Assembly (NCBI GenBank): GCA_036273715.1
Contig: DASUHB010000050.1
Location: 23,215 to 87,214, forward strand
Direction: 5' to 3'
DNA length: 64,000 bases
Source of the DNA: Gemmatimonadaceae bacterium
Lineage (GTDB): Bacteria > Gemmatimonadota > Gemmatimonadetes > Gemmatimonadales > Gemmatimonadaceae
The position numbers and the translations under genes are program-made. The notes below the pieces were generated by a model. It was not told where the DNA came from and did not search any database. It saw only the letters and a program-made list of their open reading frames with translations. Position 1 is the first letter of the stretch; each line of letters opens with the position of its first letter. Below, piece after piece: positions 7,362 to 15,738 of this stretch.

Positions 7362-8582
7362 TTGAAAGTCAAGGTCGCTCTGACGACGGCGGCGACCGTG
7401 AGCAGCGCAGCGTGGTCGGCGGCATGGACGTTCCCGAGCATGCTGCTCAGCGCATTCCTCGTCGCGTGGGCGGCCGAGGCGGCGCAGTTCCTCATCGCGC
7501 AGGGACTCGCCCTCGCCATCCTCGCGTGGATCCAAACGCTGCCCGAGCTCGCGGTCGAAGCCGTGATCGCATGGCAAGCGGGCCACGATCCCGTGAGCTG
7601 CTTCGTCGCCGCGCCGCCGGCCGGTTGCAAGTCGCATCTGGCGATCGCGAATTTCACCGGCGCCGTGCGCCTGCTCATCGGGGTCGGGTGGCCGCTCATC
7701 TATTTCGTGGCCGCGTTGGGCCGGCGGAAACACGGGCGCGCGTTCCAGCCGATCCATCTGCACGACGAGCACTCGGTGGAAGTCATCGCGACGGGTCCGC
7801 CGCTCGTGTACTTCCTCTGGATCTGGCACAAAGCGTCGATCGGCATCGTCGACGCGGTCGTGCTCCTCGCGATGTACGTGGCGTACCTGGCGATCCTGTG
7901 GCGGTTTCCTCCCAAGAGTGAAGAGTCGCTCGATCAGGCTTCGGCCGTATCGCGTTGGGCATACTCGCGGCCGGGCGTGTGGCAGCCGATCACCATCGGC
8001 GCGCTGTTTCTGTTAGGCGGCGCCCTCATCTATTTTACCGCGCATCCGTTCCTCAATTCGATGCTGGCGGTGGCGACGACGTTCGGCGTGAGCGAGTTCG
8101 TCTTCGTGCAGTGGGTGGCGCCATTCCTCAGCGAGTTCCCCGAGAAGGTGTCGGCATTCCACTGGGCGAAGCGCGTGCGCACGGCGCCCATGGCGCTCAT
8201 GAACATGGTGTCGAGCAACGTCAATCAGTGGACCGTGCTCGCGGCGACGATTCCCATCGTGTTCTCGTTCGCGCGCGGCGGGCCGCACGCACTGCCGCTC
8301 GATCCGACGCAGCGGATGGAAATTCTGCTCACCGTGGTTCAGAGCGTGGTGGCAGCGCTCCTGTTGTCGCGCATGCGTCTGCACTGGTGGGACGCGACGG
8401 GACTCTTCGTGCTGTGGCTGGTCCAGTTCCTGGTTGCCGAATGGCGCGAAGAGGTGGCTCTGGTGTATGCCCTGTGGGCGCTCGCGATGCTCGGCTCCTG
8501 GATCTGGAAGCGTCCGACGGCGCCGCGCATCTTCTGGGAGCTCATTCGCGGGAGGCGGCGGGTGGAAGGCGTCGCGTCGTAA
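7362..8582 (+). CDS. sodium/calcium exchanger-like integral membrane protein (CaCA superfamily)
   Basis: This roughly 406-residue polytopic protein has about ten hydrophobic segments in two halves. Each half carries an alpha-repeat-like motif: TLPELAVEAVIAWQ with a following NFTGAVRLLIGVG near residues 60-110, and SEFPEKVSAFHWA with MNMVSSNVNQW near 250-290. The paired Pro-Glu and Asn/Gly-rich motifs are those of cation/Ca2+ antiporters, in which the acidic residue binds the ion. Which cation is moved is unknown. The annotated start is TTG at 7362, because the first ATG lies inside the first membrane segment, but this is uncertain and no Shine-Dalgarno is evident. Confidence 0.75.
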   Translation: MKVKVALTTAATVSSAAWSAAWTFPSMLLSAFLVAWAAEAAQFLIAQGLALAILAWIQTLPELAVEAVIAWQAGHDPVSCFVAAPPAGCKSHLAIANFTGAVRLLIGVGWPLIYFVAALGRRKHGRAFQPIHLHDEHSVEVIATGPPLVYFLWIWHKASIGIVDAVVLLAMYVAYLAILWRFPPKSEESLDQASAVSRWAYSRPGVWQPITIGALFLLGGALIYFTAHPFLNSMLAVATTFGVSEFVFVQWVAPFLSEFPEKVSAFHWAKRVRTAPMALMNMVSSNVNQWTVLAATIPIVFSFARGGPHALPLDPTQRMEILLTVVQSVVAALLLSRMRLHWWDATGLFVLWLVQFLVAEWREEVALVYALWALAMLGSWIWKRPTAPRIFWELIRGRRRVEGVAS

Positions 8583-8621
8583 CACGAGAAACGCTGCGAC
8601 ACAGCGGGTGCGTCGAGCACA

Positions 8622-8649
8622 AAAAAGAGCCCCACCGGAGTGGGGCTCG
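8622..8649 (-). terminator. Rho-independent terminator of the minus-strand small RNA
   Basis: A perfect 9-bp stem (GAGCCCCAC 8628-8636 with GTGGGGCTC 8641-8649) and a 4-base loop are followed on the minus strand by six T's (8627-8622). The plus strand has no T-tract after the hairpin, so the element terminates a leftward transcript, which must start between here and the gene at 8851. Confidence 0.85.
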
Positions 8650-8810
8650 AGAAGTTGGAACGAAGAGGTTTTTTGAAGCCCCGTCGAATGTATGAGGTCC
8701 TCACCCTGCCTTTCGCCTTCCCCGCACTGGGGCATGACGTCAAACAAAGCTTATCGAACCCACCCGAGAGACTTGTTGGCTCAAAAATGTGAGCTCTTCG
8801 TCCCATTGCC
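8622..8810 (-). ncRNA. candidate structured small RNA, about 189 nt, 6S-like rod
   Basis: No coding gene occupies 8583-8850, yet the minus strand carries a promoter (8817-8845) and a textbook intrinsic terminator (8622-8649). The predicted transcript runs from about 8810 to 8622. Its ends pair: GGGACGAAGAG (8804-8794) pairs over all 11 positions, with one G-U, to CTCTTCGTTCC (8668-8658). After a small internal loop, TTTTTGAGCC (8787-8778) pairs with GGCTTCAAAAAA (8681-8670) with one bulge. The middle holds an unpaired stretch and a CCCC/GGGG-capped hairpin. A rod of about 185 nt with a long closing stem and a central bubble is the 6S RNA architecture (an RNA-polymerase-binding regulator). The 6S identity is inference. 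Confidence 0.65.
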
Positions 8811-8816
8811 GATCGG

Positions 8817-8845
8817 AATGTAGCGTTCACTCAGAAGCGAGTCAA
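8817..8845 (-). promoter_or_regulatory. sigma-70-type promoter for the small RNA
   Basis: On the minus strand TTGACT (8845-8840) is separated by exactly 17 bases from TACATT (8822-8817), matching 5/6 and 4/6 of the consensus. Seven bases downstream is a G at 8810, a likely start point. The element abuts the ATG of the divergent small membrane protein gene at 8851. Confidence 0.65.
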
Positions 8846-8850
8846 TTCAG

Positions 8851-9087
8851 ATGACGACCGTCGAGAAGAAACGATTGCTGTACGTCGCGGCATATCCCGT
8901 CGCGATCGCAATGCTCGGGTTCTGGGCTGTGATGGTGTTCGCATTTTCCGGACCGGGCTGGGTGCATCTCTTCCTCTCGCTCGGTCTGTTCATTCTCATC
9001 TGGCGCATCGTGGCCGGCGGCACCTGGGATGCGTGGGAACGCTACGTGGCCAAGCGCGACGCCGAGGAGCGACAACGCAAGTCGTAG
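8851..9087 (+). CDS. small two-helix membrane protein, unknown function
   Basis: This 78-residue protein has a charged N-terminus, two hydrophobic helices (about residues 10-30 and 38-54) and a basic/acidic C-terminal tail (KRDAEERQRKS) that would lie in the cytoplasm together with the N-terminus. I do not recognise a family. It is a single-gene unit flanked by the divergent small-RNA promoter and a convergent transporter gene. ATG 8851 is the natural start, as it precedes the first helix by about nine residues. Confidence 0.7.
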   Translation: MTTVEKKRLLYVAAYPVAIAMLGFWAVMVFAFSGPGWVHLFLSLGLFILIWRIVAGGTWDAWERYVAKRDAEERQRKS

Positions 9088-9109
9088 CGCGCGCGGGCGC
9101 CGCGGGCGA

Positions 9110-10345
9110 TCAGCGCGCGAGCCAGACCAGCATCACGACGCCCCAGGCCAGCGTTAGGAGCGTCACCGGCACGCCGGCCTTGAGCACGTCGCCGAATCGC
9201 AGCGCCACCCCGCGCGCCGCGGCGCGCTCGGCCACGATCAGCGTGGCCATCGATCCCAGCAGCGTGAGGTTCCCGGCGAACGTCGAGCTCATCGCCATGA
9301 CGAGCCAGATGAACCGTGCGTTAGGCAGCTGCGGCACCACCGGACGCCAGAGAATCACCGCCGGCACGTTGGACACGAGGTTCGAGAGCGCCGTCATCGC
9401 GGCGCTCGTCACCGCGGCGTCGTGCCACGGCGCGCCGTGCAGCGTCGACGCGGCGCGCGACGTGAGATCCACGAACACCGGCGCCGACTCCACCCCGCGC
9501 ATCACCACGAACAACGCCGCGAAGAACAACAACAGCGACCATTCGACGTTGGCGAACGCGGCCGCCGGGTCGCGGTTGCCGACCGCGATCATGAGCGCGC
9601 CCGCCGTGATCGCCACCACGGGCAGCGACAGTCCCGCGAGCCATGCCGCGAGCGCGCCGGCGAACAACACGAGCGCGCGGGCGACGAGCCCGCGATCCAT
9701 CGGCCGGCCGGCCGGCGGCGCGGCAACGGATGGGAAGGGGCGCGCCAGATCGCGACGAAAGAGCACCGCCAGGACGCCGTAGACGATGGCCAGCCCGCCT
9801 AACGACGGCAGGACGAGCAGCGCCAGGAAATCGCGGTAGGCGATGCCGCTCGAGATCCCGATCAGCATGTTCTGCGGATTGCCCGTGATGGTCATCGCGC
9901 TTCCCACGTTGGCGGCGAACGCGATGCCCAACAGGTAGGGCAGCGGACGCGTGCCGAGGGGCTCCAGCGCGGCCAGAACGAGCGGCACGAACACCAGACA
10001 GACCGTGTCGTTGAGAAAAACGGCGGACAGGAGCCCGCTGGCCACGATGATGCCCGCGAGCAACGCGTGCGGCGATCGAAAGCGCCGCGCAATCCACACT
10101 GCCGCCCACTCGAAAAATCCGCCGAGCTCGAGATAAGCGACCAGCAGGAGGACGCCGAGCAGGAACACGATCACATCGATGTCGATTGCTGCGTAGGCGG
10201 CACTCGGCGACAGGCCGCCCAGGACCACCATGGCGACCGCGCCGAGGAGCGATGCCGCCGGCCGGTTCAAGCGCACGCCCGGGACTTGCTGTGCAGCAAT
10301 CAGGACGTACGTGACGACGAAGATCGCGAGTCGAACGCTGGTCAC
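9110..10345 (-). CDS. ArsB/NhaD-type anion or Na+/H+ transporter
   Basis: This 411-residue membrane protein has about eleven hydrophobic segments. Motifs of the arsenite-antimonite/citrate/sulfate 'ion transporter' superfamily are present in both inverted halves: FLNDTVCLVFVPLVLA with TGNPQNMLIG in the first, and ALSNLVSNVPAVIL with AGNLTLLGSMATLIVAE in the second. The N-P-Q-N and G-N-L-T-L-L-G hairpins are the substrate and sodium clamp loops of the family. Substrate cannot be assigned. GTG 10345 was chosen because an upstream extension loses membrane character and would run through the Shine-Dalgarno and start of the divergent gene at 10366. Confidence 0.8.
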   Translation of the reverse strand: MTSVRLAIFVVTYVLIAAQQVPGVRLNRPAASLLGAVAMVVLGGLSPSAAYAAIDIDVIVFLLGVLLLVAYLELGGFFEWAAVWIARRFRSPHALLAGIIVASGLLSAVFLNDTVCLVFVPLVLAALEPLGTRPLPYLLGIAFAANVGSAMTITGNPQNMLIGISSGIAYRDFLALLVLPSLGGLAIVYGVLAVLFRRDLARPFPSVAAPPAGRPMDRGLVARALVLFAGALAAWLAGLSLPVVAITAGALMIAVGNRDPAAAFANVEWSLLLFFAALFVVMRGVESAPVFVDLTSRAASTLHGAPWHDAAVTSAAMTALSNLVSNVPAVILWRPVVPQLPNARFIWLVMAMSSTFAGNLTLLGSMATLIVAERAAARGVALRFGDVLKAGVPVTLLTLAWGVVMLVWLAR

Positions 10346-10365
10346 GATTCGAAGGAGGTGGACCA

Positions 10366-11379
10366 ATGGAGGACGTTCCCATGGCGACGGCCGGCGGTCC
10401 AGCAGCGCAACCCGCGCCTCAGGCGGTAACCGCGGAGGAGCCGCGCAAAGGTGTCGTGCTCGTGACGGGCGCAGCGGGTCTCGTCGGCTCCCACACATGT
10501 CGCGAGCTCGCGCGCCGCGGATGGAAGGTGCGCGCGCTCGTGCGCAGCCCCACCAAGGCCGACCGGCGATTGGCCGGCATTGCCGTCGATCTCGCGTTGG
10601 GCGATCTGCGCAGCTCGGACACGGTGCGCGCCGCTGTGGATGGTGTGGATGCGGTGGTGCATCTGGCGGCGATCGCGATCGAGAAGCGCGGCGAGTCTTA
10701 CGAAGATGTGAATGCCGCCGCGACGATTGCACTGCTCGACGCGTCGCGCCGAGCGGGCGTACGGCGATTCCTGCACATGTCGCAGAATGGTGCGTCGAGC
10801 GCATCGCCGTACCGATTCCTGCGCAGCAAGGGCGCGGCGCAGGACGCGGTGGTGGCGAGCGGGCTCGATTGGACGGTGCTGCGGCCGTCGGTGATCTTCG
10901 GGCCGGAAGACGAGTTCGTGACGGTGCTCGCGCGGCTGGTCCGGCTGTCGCCGGTGGTGTATCCGGTGCCGGGCGGCGGCGCAGCGAGGTTTCAACCGGT
11001 GGCGGTGGACGACGTGGCGCGGGTGATCGGGGTGGCGCTGGAGCGAGAGGACAGCGTTAGGCAGACGTATCCGGTGGGCGGTCCGGCGGCGTTGACGCTC
11101 AAGCAGATGATCGAGCGGGTGCTGCTCGCGATGCACGCGCAGCGGGTGTTGATTCCTGTCCCGGTGGCGCTGCTTCACCCGGTGATCGCCGCCGCGCAAC
11201 GGGTGCTGCCGCACCCGCCGGTAACCACGAGCCTGCTCGAGCTGCTGGCGATCGACAATACGGTGGGCGACATGCGTGTGTGGATCACGTTTGGCTTGGC
11301 GCCGACGCCGTTCGCGCCGGAGGAGCTGACATACTTGCGGAGCATCACGGCGAGCGAGGCGTGGCACGCGCTGTGGTGA
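10366..11379 (+). CDS. NAD(P)-dependent epimerase/dehydratase-like protein (NDUFA9-like atypical SDR)
   Basis: This 337-residue extended Rossmann protein has the motif VTGAAGLVGSHTCRELARRG at about residues 36-55 after a low-complexity leader, GDLRSSDTV near 84 and VHLAAIA near 104. It lacks the usual YxxxK; the SPYRFLRSKGAAQ segment near 150 sits at that place, and WTVLRPSVIFGP follows. These features fit the atypical SDRs related to complex I subunit NDUFA9, or nucleoside-diphosphate-sugar epimerases that lost catalysis. A strong Shine-Dalgarno (AAGGAGGTG, 10352-10360) fixes the ATG at 10366. The 286 bp after it, to 11665, show no gene, repeat or clear signal apart from one GCCTAAC near 11397. 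Confidence 0.8.
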   Translation: MEDVPMATAGGPAAQPAPQAVTAEEPRKGVVLVTGAAGLVGSHTCRELARRGWKVRALVRSPTKADRRLAGIAVDLALGDLRSSDTVRAAVDGVDAVVHLAAIAIEKRGESYEDVNAAATIALLDASRRAGVRRFLHMSQNGASSASPYRFLRSKGAAQDAVVASGLDWTVLRPSVIFGPEDEFVTVLARLVRLSPVVYPVPGGGAARFQPVAVDDVARVIGVALEREDSVRQTYPVGGPAALTLKQMIERVLLAMHAQRVLIPVPVALLHPVIAAAQRVLPHPPVTTSLLELLAIDNTVGDMRVWITFGLAPTPFAPEELTYLRSITASEAWHALW

Positions 11380-11665
11380 GGGCGCATGGGCGCGCGCCTA
11401 ACGGACGCGACTTCCGCGGTCTGGAGCATTCGCCGGTAATGTACCGCGCTCGCACCTGTGCGGCCATTCGCGGCGACCGCGGCCCCGTGCCCGCGGGGTT
11501 CGATACCGGCCGGATTCATTGGCCGCACGTGCGCCCAACGTCATCGCCGTCCCGCCCCGCTATGTACTTCTGAAACGATCCGGGACATACTGGCGACAGG
11601 CTGTTTCGCAGTTTCGGACTCGAAGGCCTGTATGACCGCGCTACGGTGTCCGTTCCCACGAGCGC

Positions 11666-12255
11666 GTGGGCCGTCCAACAACCGCTGTGCTTGTGACTGA
11701 CGACCCGTCCGACCCTACAGCCGTCGCCCGCCAGTTTTTTGATGCGCTCCACAAATATGATTGGAGGGCGGCCGCCGAACTCATTGACGACGAGGCCGCC
11801 GGCGAACTGCGTTCGAGCAAACTCACGTCCGTGGTCGCGTGGATCGAACATCGCGATGCCATGCGACTCGCGCAGGAACAGGGCATGGCGTATGGGTGAG
11901 CACGAAGGGCGGCCTCGATCCGGCGAAGATCGAGCGCTTTGCAGATGAGCGCTTGGAGGCATTTCGCGACTCGCCAACGCTCGCCGAGCTCGTCGCGCTT
12001 GCACCGGTGCAGTTTTGCGCTCTGTTCCTGGAAGCGATTGGACGGCCCGTTGGCCCGTACCGGGTGTTCGGATGCGTACTGGAGCGCGACGATCTGACGC
12101 ACGTGATTTATCGCGCCCAAGCCGGTCGGTATCGCGGGTCGATCCAGGTCGATGTCCTGCAGGCACGATGTCGCAACGGCCCGTGGCGTCTCGTCCCGGG
12201 TCGGGAGATCATCTCAGGCATCATGCTGTCGTTGGACAGGCCGCGCCGAGGCTGA
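11666..12255 (+). pseudogene. NTF2/SnoaL-like protein gene split by a one-base frameshift
   Basis: Two consecutive reading frames together make one plausible NTF2-like domain of about 190 residues. The first (GTG 11666 or 11693 to TGA 11897-11899) holds the N-terminal helices, including ARQFFDALHKYDWRAAAELI. The second resumes at the same place one base back and supplies the beta-sheet half, with THVIYRAQAG, IQVDVLQARCR and WRLVPGREI. The break falls at a GGG run (TATGGGTGAGC), where one extra G would restore the frame, so a recent indel or sequencing error is likely. Alternatively the GTGA overlap could allow the second part to be translated separately, but neither half would fold alone. NTF2-like proteins are small ligand-binding or enzymatic cones; the role here is unknown. 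Confidence 0.6.
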
Positions 12256-12298
12256 TCGCTCGTCCGTTAGGCCGACTCGGGCGGACGGTCCCGGCCGC

Positions 12299-13273
12299 TC
12301 AAATCTCCCAGTTGCTCCACACCACGCCTTCCGCCGCCACCGGCTCCGGATGCTCGGCCAGCGTCATGCGCAGGTCGGTCCAGCGCACCCGTCCGCCTAA
12401 CGATATCAGCGTGCGGTAGGCATGCAGATAGTCGGTCTGCGACCGGAAGGCCACGCGGCGCGTGCCGCTGCGCCGCGCGTAATCGGCGAGCGCGATCACG
12501 GCGCCGCCCAGATCGGCGCCCGGGGCAAGCACGAGCTTGAGCACGCGCGTCTCCTCACGCGACCGGCCCTCGACTAACGGAGCGGTATGGCACAGCGCGA
12601 ACCCCGTCAGGCGGCTGCCGGTGCGGAACAGCACCGTGTCGCCCAGCCCCAGCTCTTCCGTCAGCACCAGCTCGCGCGTGAAATCGTAGCCGGCGAGCAA
12701 CCCGTCGACGAGCGCGCGGCATTCGTCCAACGCCTCGTGCTGGTCGCGCGTGGCCATTCTGCCTAACAGAAGCGGCGCGTGCTCCGCGTGCGCGCCATCC
12801 AGCGTTACCGTGATCGTCAACCGGCCCGGCACGAAGCCCAGCGAGGAATAGAAGCCGATGTTGTCCATCGTCCGCGGCATCGTCTCGAGACCCACCGTGG
12901 ACGCGCGCGCCCGCTCGAGCCACGCGATGCCCGACCGCACGATCTCCTTCCCCACTCCAGCCGCCTGGCTCTCGGGCCGCACGGCCAGCGGACCCATCCA
13001 CCCCTCGCTGCCCGAACAGTGCACCACGTTGAACGCCACGATCTCGCCGCGCTCGTCGCGCCACAGGAGCGCACCCGCGCCTGCGTCCTCGATCGCGTAG
13101 CGCCAGATGAGCGGATTCAAGTACGGCACGCGCACGCCGACCATGCCGTCCCGGCGATACCGTTCCGTGAAGCTGTCGCTGAACACCTGGTTGAGCGCCG
13201 GAATGTCCTCGACGCGCGCCCGATGCGGCCCCTCGGGATGGTGGCCCGTCCGCCACGACCGCGCCACGGCCAT
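12299..13273 (-). CDS. GNAT-family N-acetyltransferase, probably double-domain
   Basis: In this 324-residue protein, residues 15-170 show a GNAT fold: RVEDIPALNQVFSDSF as the first helix, GWMGPLAVRPESQAAGVGKEI as the acetyl-CoA pyrophosphate-binding motif A, and NIGFYSSLGFVPG as motif B. The C-terminal half (about 190-320) has a similar strand-helix rhythm without a clear motif A and may be a degenerate second GNAT domain, with YLHAYRTLISLGGRV in the motif B place. The acyl acceptor is unknown. Its ATG overlaps the sbcC stop as TGATG, so it is translated with the SbcCD nuclease. Confidence 0.85.
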   Translation of the reverse strand: MAVARSWRTGHHPEGPHRARVEDIPALNQVFSDSFTERYRRDGMVGVRVPYLNPLIWRYAIEDAGAGALLWRDERGEIVAFNVVHCSGSEGWMGPLAVRPESQAAGVGKEIVRSGIAWLERARASTVGLETMPRTMDNIGFYSSLGFVPGRLTITVTLDGAHAEHAPLLLGRMATRDQHEALDECRALVDGLLAGYDFTRELVLTEELGLGDTVLFRTGSRLTGFALCHTAPLVEGRSREETRVLKLVLAPGADLGGAVIALADYARRSGTRRVAFRSQTDYLHAYRTLISLGGRVRWTDLRMTLAEHPEPVAAEGVVWSNWEI

Positions 13274-15738
13274 CAGTCTGCCGCTCCCGCGGCCGCGAGC
13301 TCCGGCGCGCCCGCCGGGCCGCCGCCGTTAGGCAACTGCCGGTCGTCGCGCTTCGCCACCGACGCGCCCGTCGCCGCGTCGTAGCGCACCGTCACCACCT
13401 GGTCGAGCATGTCGCGCACCGACTCGATATGCGTGATGAGAATCACCTGCTCGAACCGGTCGTGCAGCCCGCGCAGCAGTTCCAGGACGCTCGTGCGGTG
13501 CGCGTCGTCGAGCGATCCGAAAATCTCGTCGAGCACGAGCAGCGAGAACGGCTGCCCCGAACGCTCGGCGATCATCTGCGAGATCGCCAGCCGCAGCACC
13601 AGGTTGGCAAGGTCCTCCTCGCCGCCCGAGATCACCGGCTTGGCAACGCCATCCTCGAGCACGACGATGTTGTACTGGTCGTCCAGCTCGAGCTCCGTGT
13701 ACCGGCCGGCCGTGAGGTCATCGAGGAACCCGCTCGCCAACTCGGACAACTCGGGGCGCAGTTGGAAGTTGAGGGAATTGCGGAGATCGGTGTACGCGCG
13801 GTCGAGCTCCTCGTGCAGGCGTCGACGCACGTTGAGCTCGCCTAACAATCGCTTCCGCTCCTCGAGCTCGGCCGCCGCGTGCCTGGCCTGCGCCTCCGCG
13901 GCCTCCGCCGACGCGAGCTCGCTCTCGGCCGTCGCGGCGGCGAGCTCGGACGCGTGCACGTCGGCGGCGGCCTTGGCATGCTCGTCACGCAGCGCCGCGT
14001 ACTGGTGCTCGGACACCGTGAGCGCCGCCTGCCGCGCCCGGAGATCCGAGATGCGCGCGCGCAAGGCCGCTTCGGCGTCATGCAGCTGCGCGCGCTCGCG
14101 CAGCAACGCCGGCTCCCGCTCGATCTGCGCGCCGAGCCGCGTCGCCTTGGCATCGAGCGGCATCAACCGATCGAGCTCGCGGCGCACGACGCCATGACGC
14201 TCGGCATCGTATCCGGCGGGAATGGTCTCGAGCTCGCTGCGGAGCGCGGCGATGCGATCGCTCTTGGCCGAGGTCTCCCCGCCTAACTGTGCCAACTCCT
14301 GCACCGCGTGCTGCACCTTGAACAGCCGCCGCTCGAGCGCCTTCACCTCATCGGCTGCCGCGCGGCGCTGCTCGTCCATCTCCCGAAGATCGGCGGGCAT
14401 CTCGAGCAACTGCTCCATCCGGCCCTTGTAGTAATTGCCGTCGACCATCACCGTTTCGAGCTGACCGTCGAGCAACTCCAGCACCAGACGCAGCGTGCCC
14501 TTGAGCGGGCGTGCGCACGTGGGACAGGCTCCATCTTCTCCGGCGGCGGCAAGCCGGTCGCGCTGTTGCTTGAGCTCAGCGTACTGGTCGCGCAACGCCT
14601 GGCGCTTGGTCTCCGCTTCCTGACGGTCCCGCACCCACTCGGTGCGGCGCGCCTCCACGCGGCCATCCAACTGCTCGAGCGATGCGCGCTTCTCCTCGAG
14701 CGCGACCGTTGCCTCCTCCTCGAGACGCGGTGCGGTGTCGAGGCGCGCCCGACGCTCGTGCAGCTTCGCCAACTCGTCCTCGAGCAGCGCGCGCGATGCG
14801 ACGAGCGACTGCCGCTTGCCATCCTCGCGCGCCAGCAGTTCGAGGTGCTGGAATTCGGCGTGCAGCGCGGCATACGGAATGAGCTCGGCGGCCAACGCCT
14901 CACGCTCGGCTTTCGCCGACGCGATTCCGCCTAACTCCCGGGCCAGACGCTCGGCGTCACGGGCGAGACCCGCTTCCTCGCCCTCCGCACCTCGCAGCTC
15001 GGCGAGCAGGGCCTGGAGCGCGTCGCGCTCGCGCTGCACGAGCTCCCACCGCGGCCGTACACGGTCGAACGCCGCCTGCGCCCGCGTTCGCACCTCCCGC
15101 GCCGCCTGCGCGGCGCGAAGCGTGGACGCCAAACGCCGGCGCGCGTCGTCGAGCTGCTTCGCCACCTGCTCCGCGTCCGGCATGCCCTGCTGGATGCCGG
15201 TGATCTGGGAGCGGAGCTCGGTGAGATGCAGGCGCGCCAATTTCTGGGCATCGCGCAGCCGCTCGTACCCCAGCACGTGTGAGAGGAACTGTCCGCGCTC
15301 CGTCGGCTTCATCGCCGCCATCACGCTCAGATCCTTCTGTCCGGTGAAGTACGTGTTGAAGAACTCGTCGCGCGTCATGCCCAACTTGCGCGTGAGGATC
15401 TCGGTCACGCCGCTGATCGAGTTCGCAATCGGCGTCGCCGCGCCGTCCAGATAGAGCTCGGCGTTGGTGAGACCGCGGACCACGCGGTAGCGGTGGCCGG
15501 CCATCTCGAAGTCGAGCTCGACGCGCACGGTGGCGCGGGGCGCGGCGCGGTTGAAGCGGATGGACTCGCGCGTACCGCGCGCCGCGGTATTGCCGTAGAT
15601 CGCCCACGCGAGCGCCTCGAGGATCGTCGTCTTGCCCGATCCGTTAGGCCCGATGATGCCCGTCAGGCCGGCGTCGAAGTCGATCCGGGTGTCCGCGTGC
15701 TGGCGGAAGTTCGCGAGGGCGATCCGGTTGAGGCGCAC
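13273..15738 (-). CDS. sbcC: SbcC/Rad50-type SMC-like nuclease subunit
   Basis: This 821-residue ATPase subunit of the SbcCD (Mre11-Rad50) complex opens and trims DNA ends and hairpins. Walker A GPNGSGKTT lies at residues 30-38. Long coiled-coil arms surround a zinc hook CPTC near residue 404, with a preceding DGA in a break of the coil. The signature and Walker B LVLDEIFGSLDDAH come near 735-748, followed by the ITHIESVRDMLD D-loop/H-loop region. The start is GTG 15738, whose G is the last base of the sbcD stop (TAGTG); a longer in-frame extension runs through sbcD and is rejected. It is shorter than E. coli SbcC and closer to Rad50 of other phyla. Confidence 0.93.
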   Translation of the reverse strand: MRLNRIALANFRQHADTRIDFDAGLTGIIGPNGSGKTTILEALAWAIYGNTAARGTRESIRFNRAAPRATVRVELDFEMAGHRYRVVRGLTNAELYLDGAATPIANSISGVTEILTRKLGMTRDEFFNTYFTGQKDLSVMAAMKPTERGQFLSHVLGYERLRDAQKLARLHLTELRSQITGIQQGMPDAEQVAKQLDDARRRLASTLRAAQAAREVRTRAQAAFDRVRPRWELVQRERDALQALLAELRGAEGEEAGLARDAERLARELGGIASAKAEREALAAELIPYAALHAEFQHLELLAREDGKRQSLVASRALLEDELAKLHERRARLDTAPRLEEEATVALEEKRASLEQLDGRVEARRTEWVRDRQEAETKRQALRDQYAELKQQRDRLAAAGEDGACPTCARPLKGTLRLVLELLDGQLETVMVDGNYYKGRMEQLLEMPADLREMDEQRRAAADEVKALERRLFKVQHAVQELAQLGGETSAKSDRIAALRSELETIPAGYDAERHGVVRRELDRLMPLDAKATRLGAQIEREPALLRERAQLHDAEAALRARISDLRARQAALTVSEHQYAALRDEHAKAAADVHASELAAATAESELASAEAAEAQARHAAAELEERKRLLGELNVRRRLHEELDRAYTDLRNSLNFQLRPELSELASGFLDDLTAGRYTELELDDQYNIVVLEDGVAKPVISGGEEDLANLVLRLAISQMIAERSGQPFSLLVLDEIFGSLDDAHRTSVLELLRGLHDRFEQVILITHIESVRDMLDQVVTVRYDAATGASVAKRDDRQLPNGGGPAGAPELAAAGAAD

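Noticed and set aside
8013..8747. Open frames of about 160-245 residues on the minus strand across the end of the exchanger gene and the small RNA
   Set aside because: They are antisense to a clear membrane-protein gene, have shadow-type composition (Arg/His/Gln/Gly-rich) and cross a perfect terminator.
8740..8760. TTCGATA on the minus strand and GGGGAAGG considered as tRNA or SRP RNA parts
   Set aside because: Neither the tRNA cloverleaf nor the SRP domain IV (symmetric loop plus GNAR loop) can be formed; the 6S-like rod fits better.
9100..10800. Overlapping plus-strand frames antisense to the ArsB/NhaD-type transporter
   Set aside because: They have shadow composition opposite a clear polytopic membrane protein.
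11420..11515. TTCGATA T-loop-like sequence near 11496 considered as a tRNA
   Set aside because: The T-stem does not pair beyond two base pairs and no acceptor or anticodon arm can be drawn.
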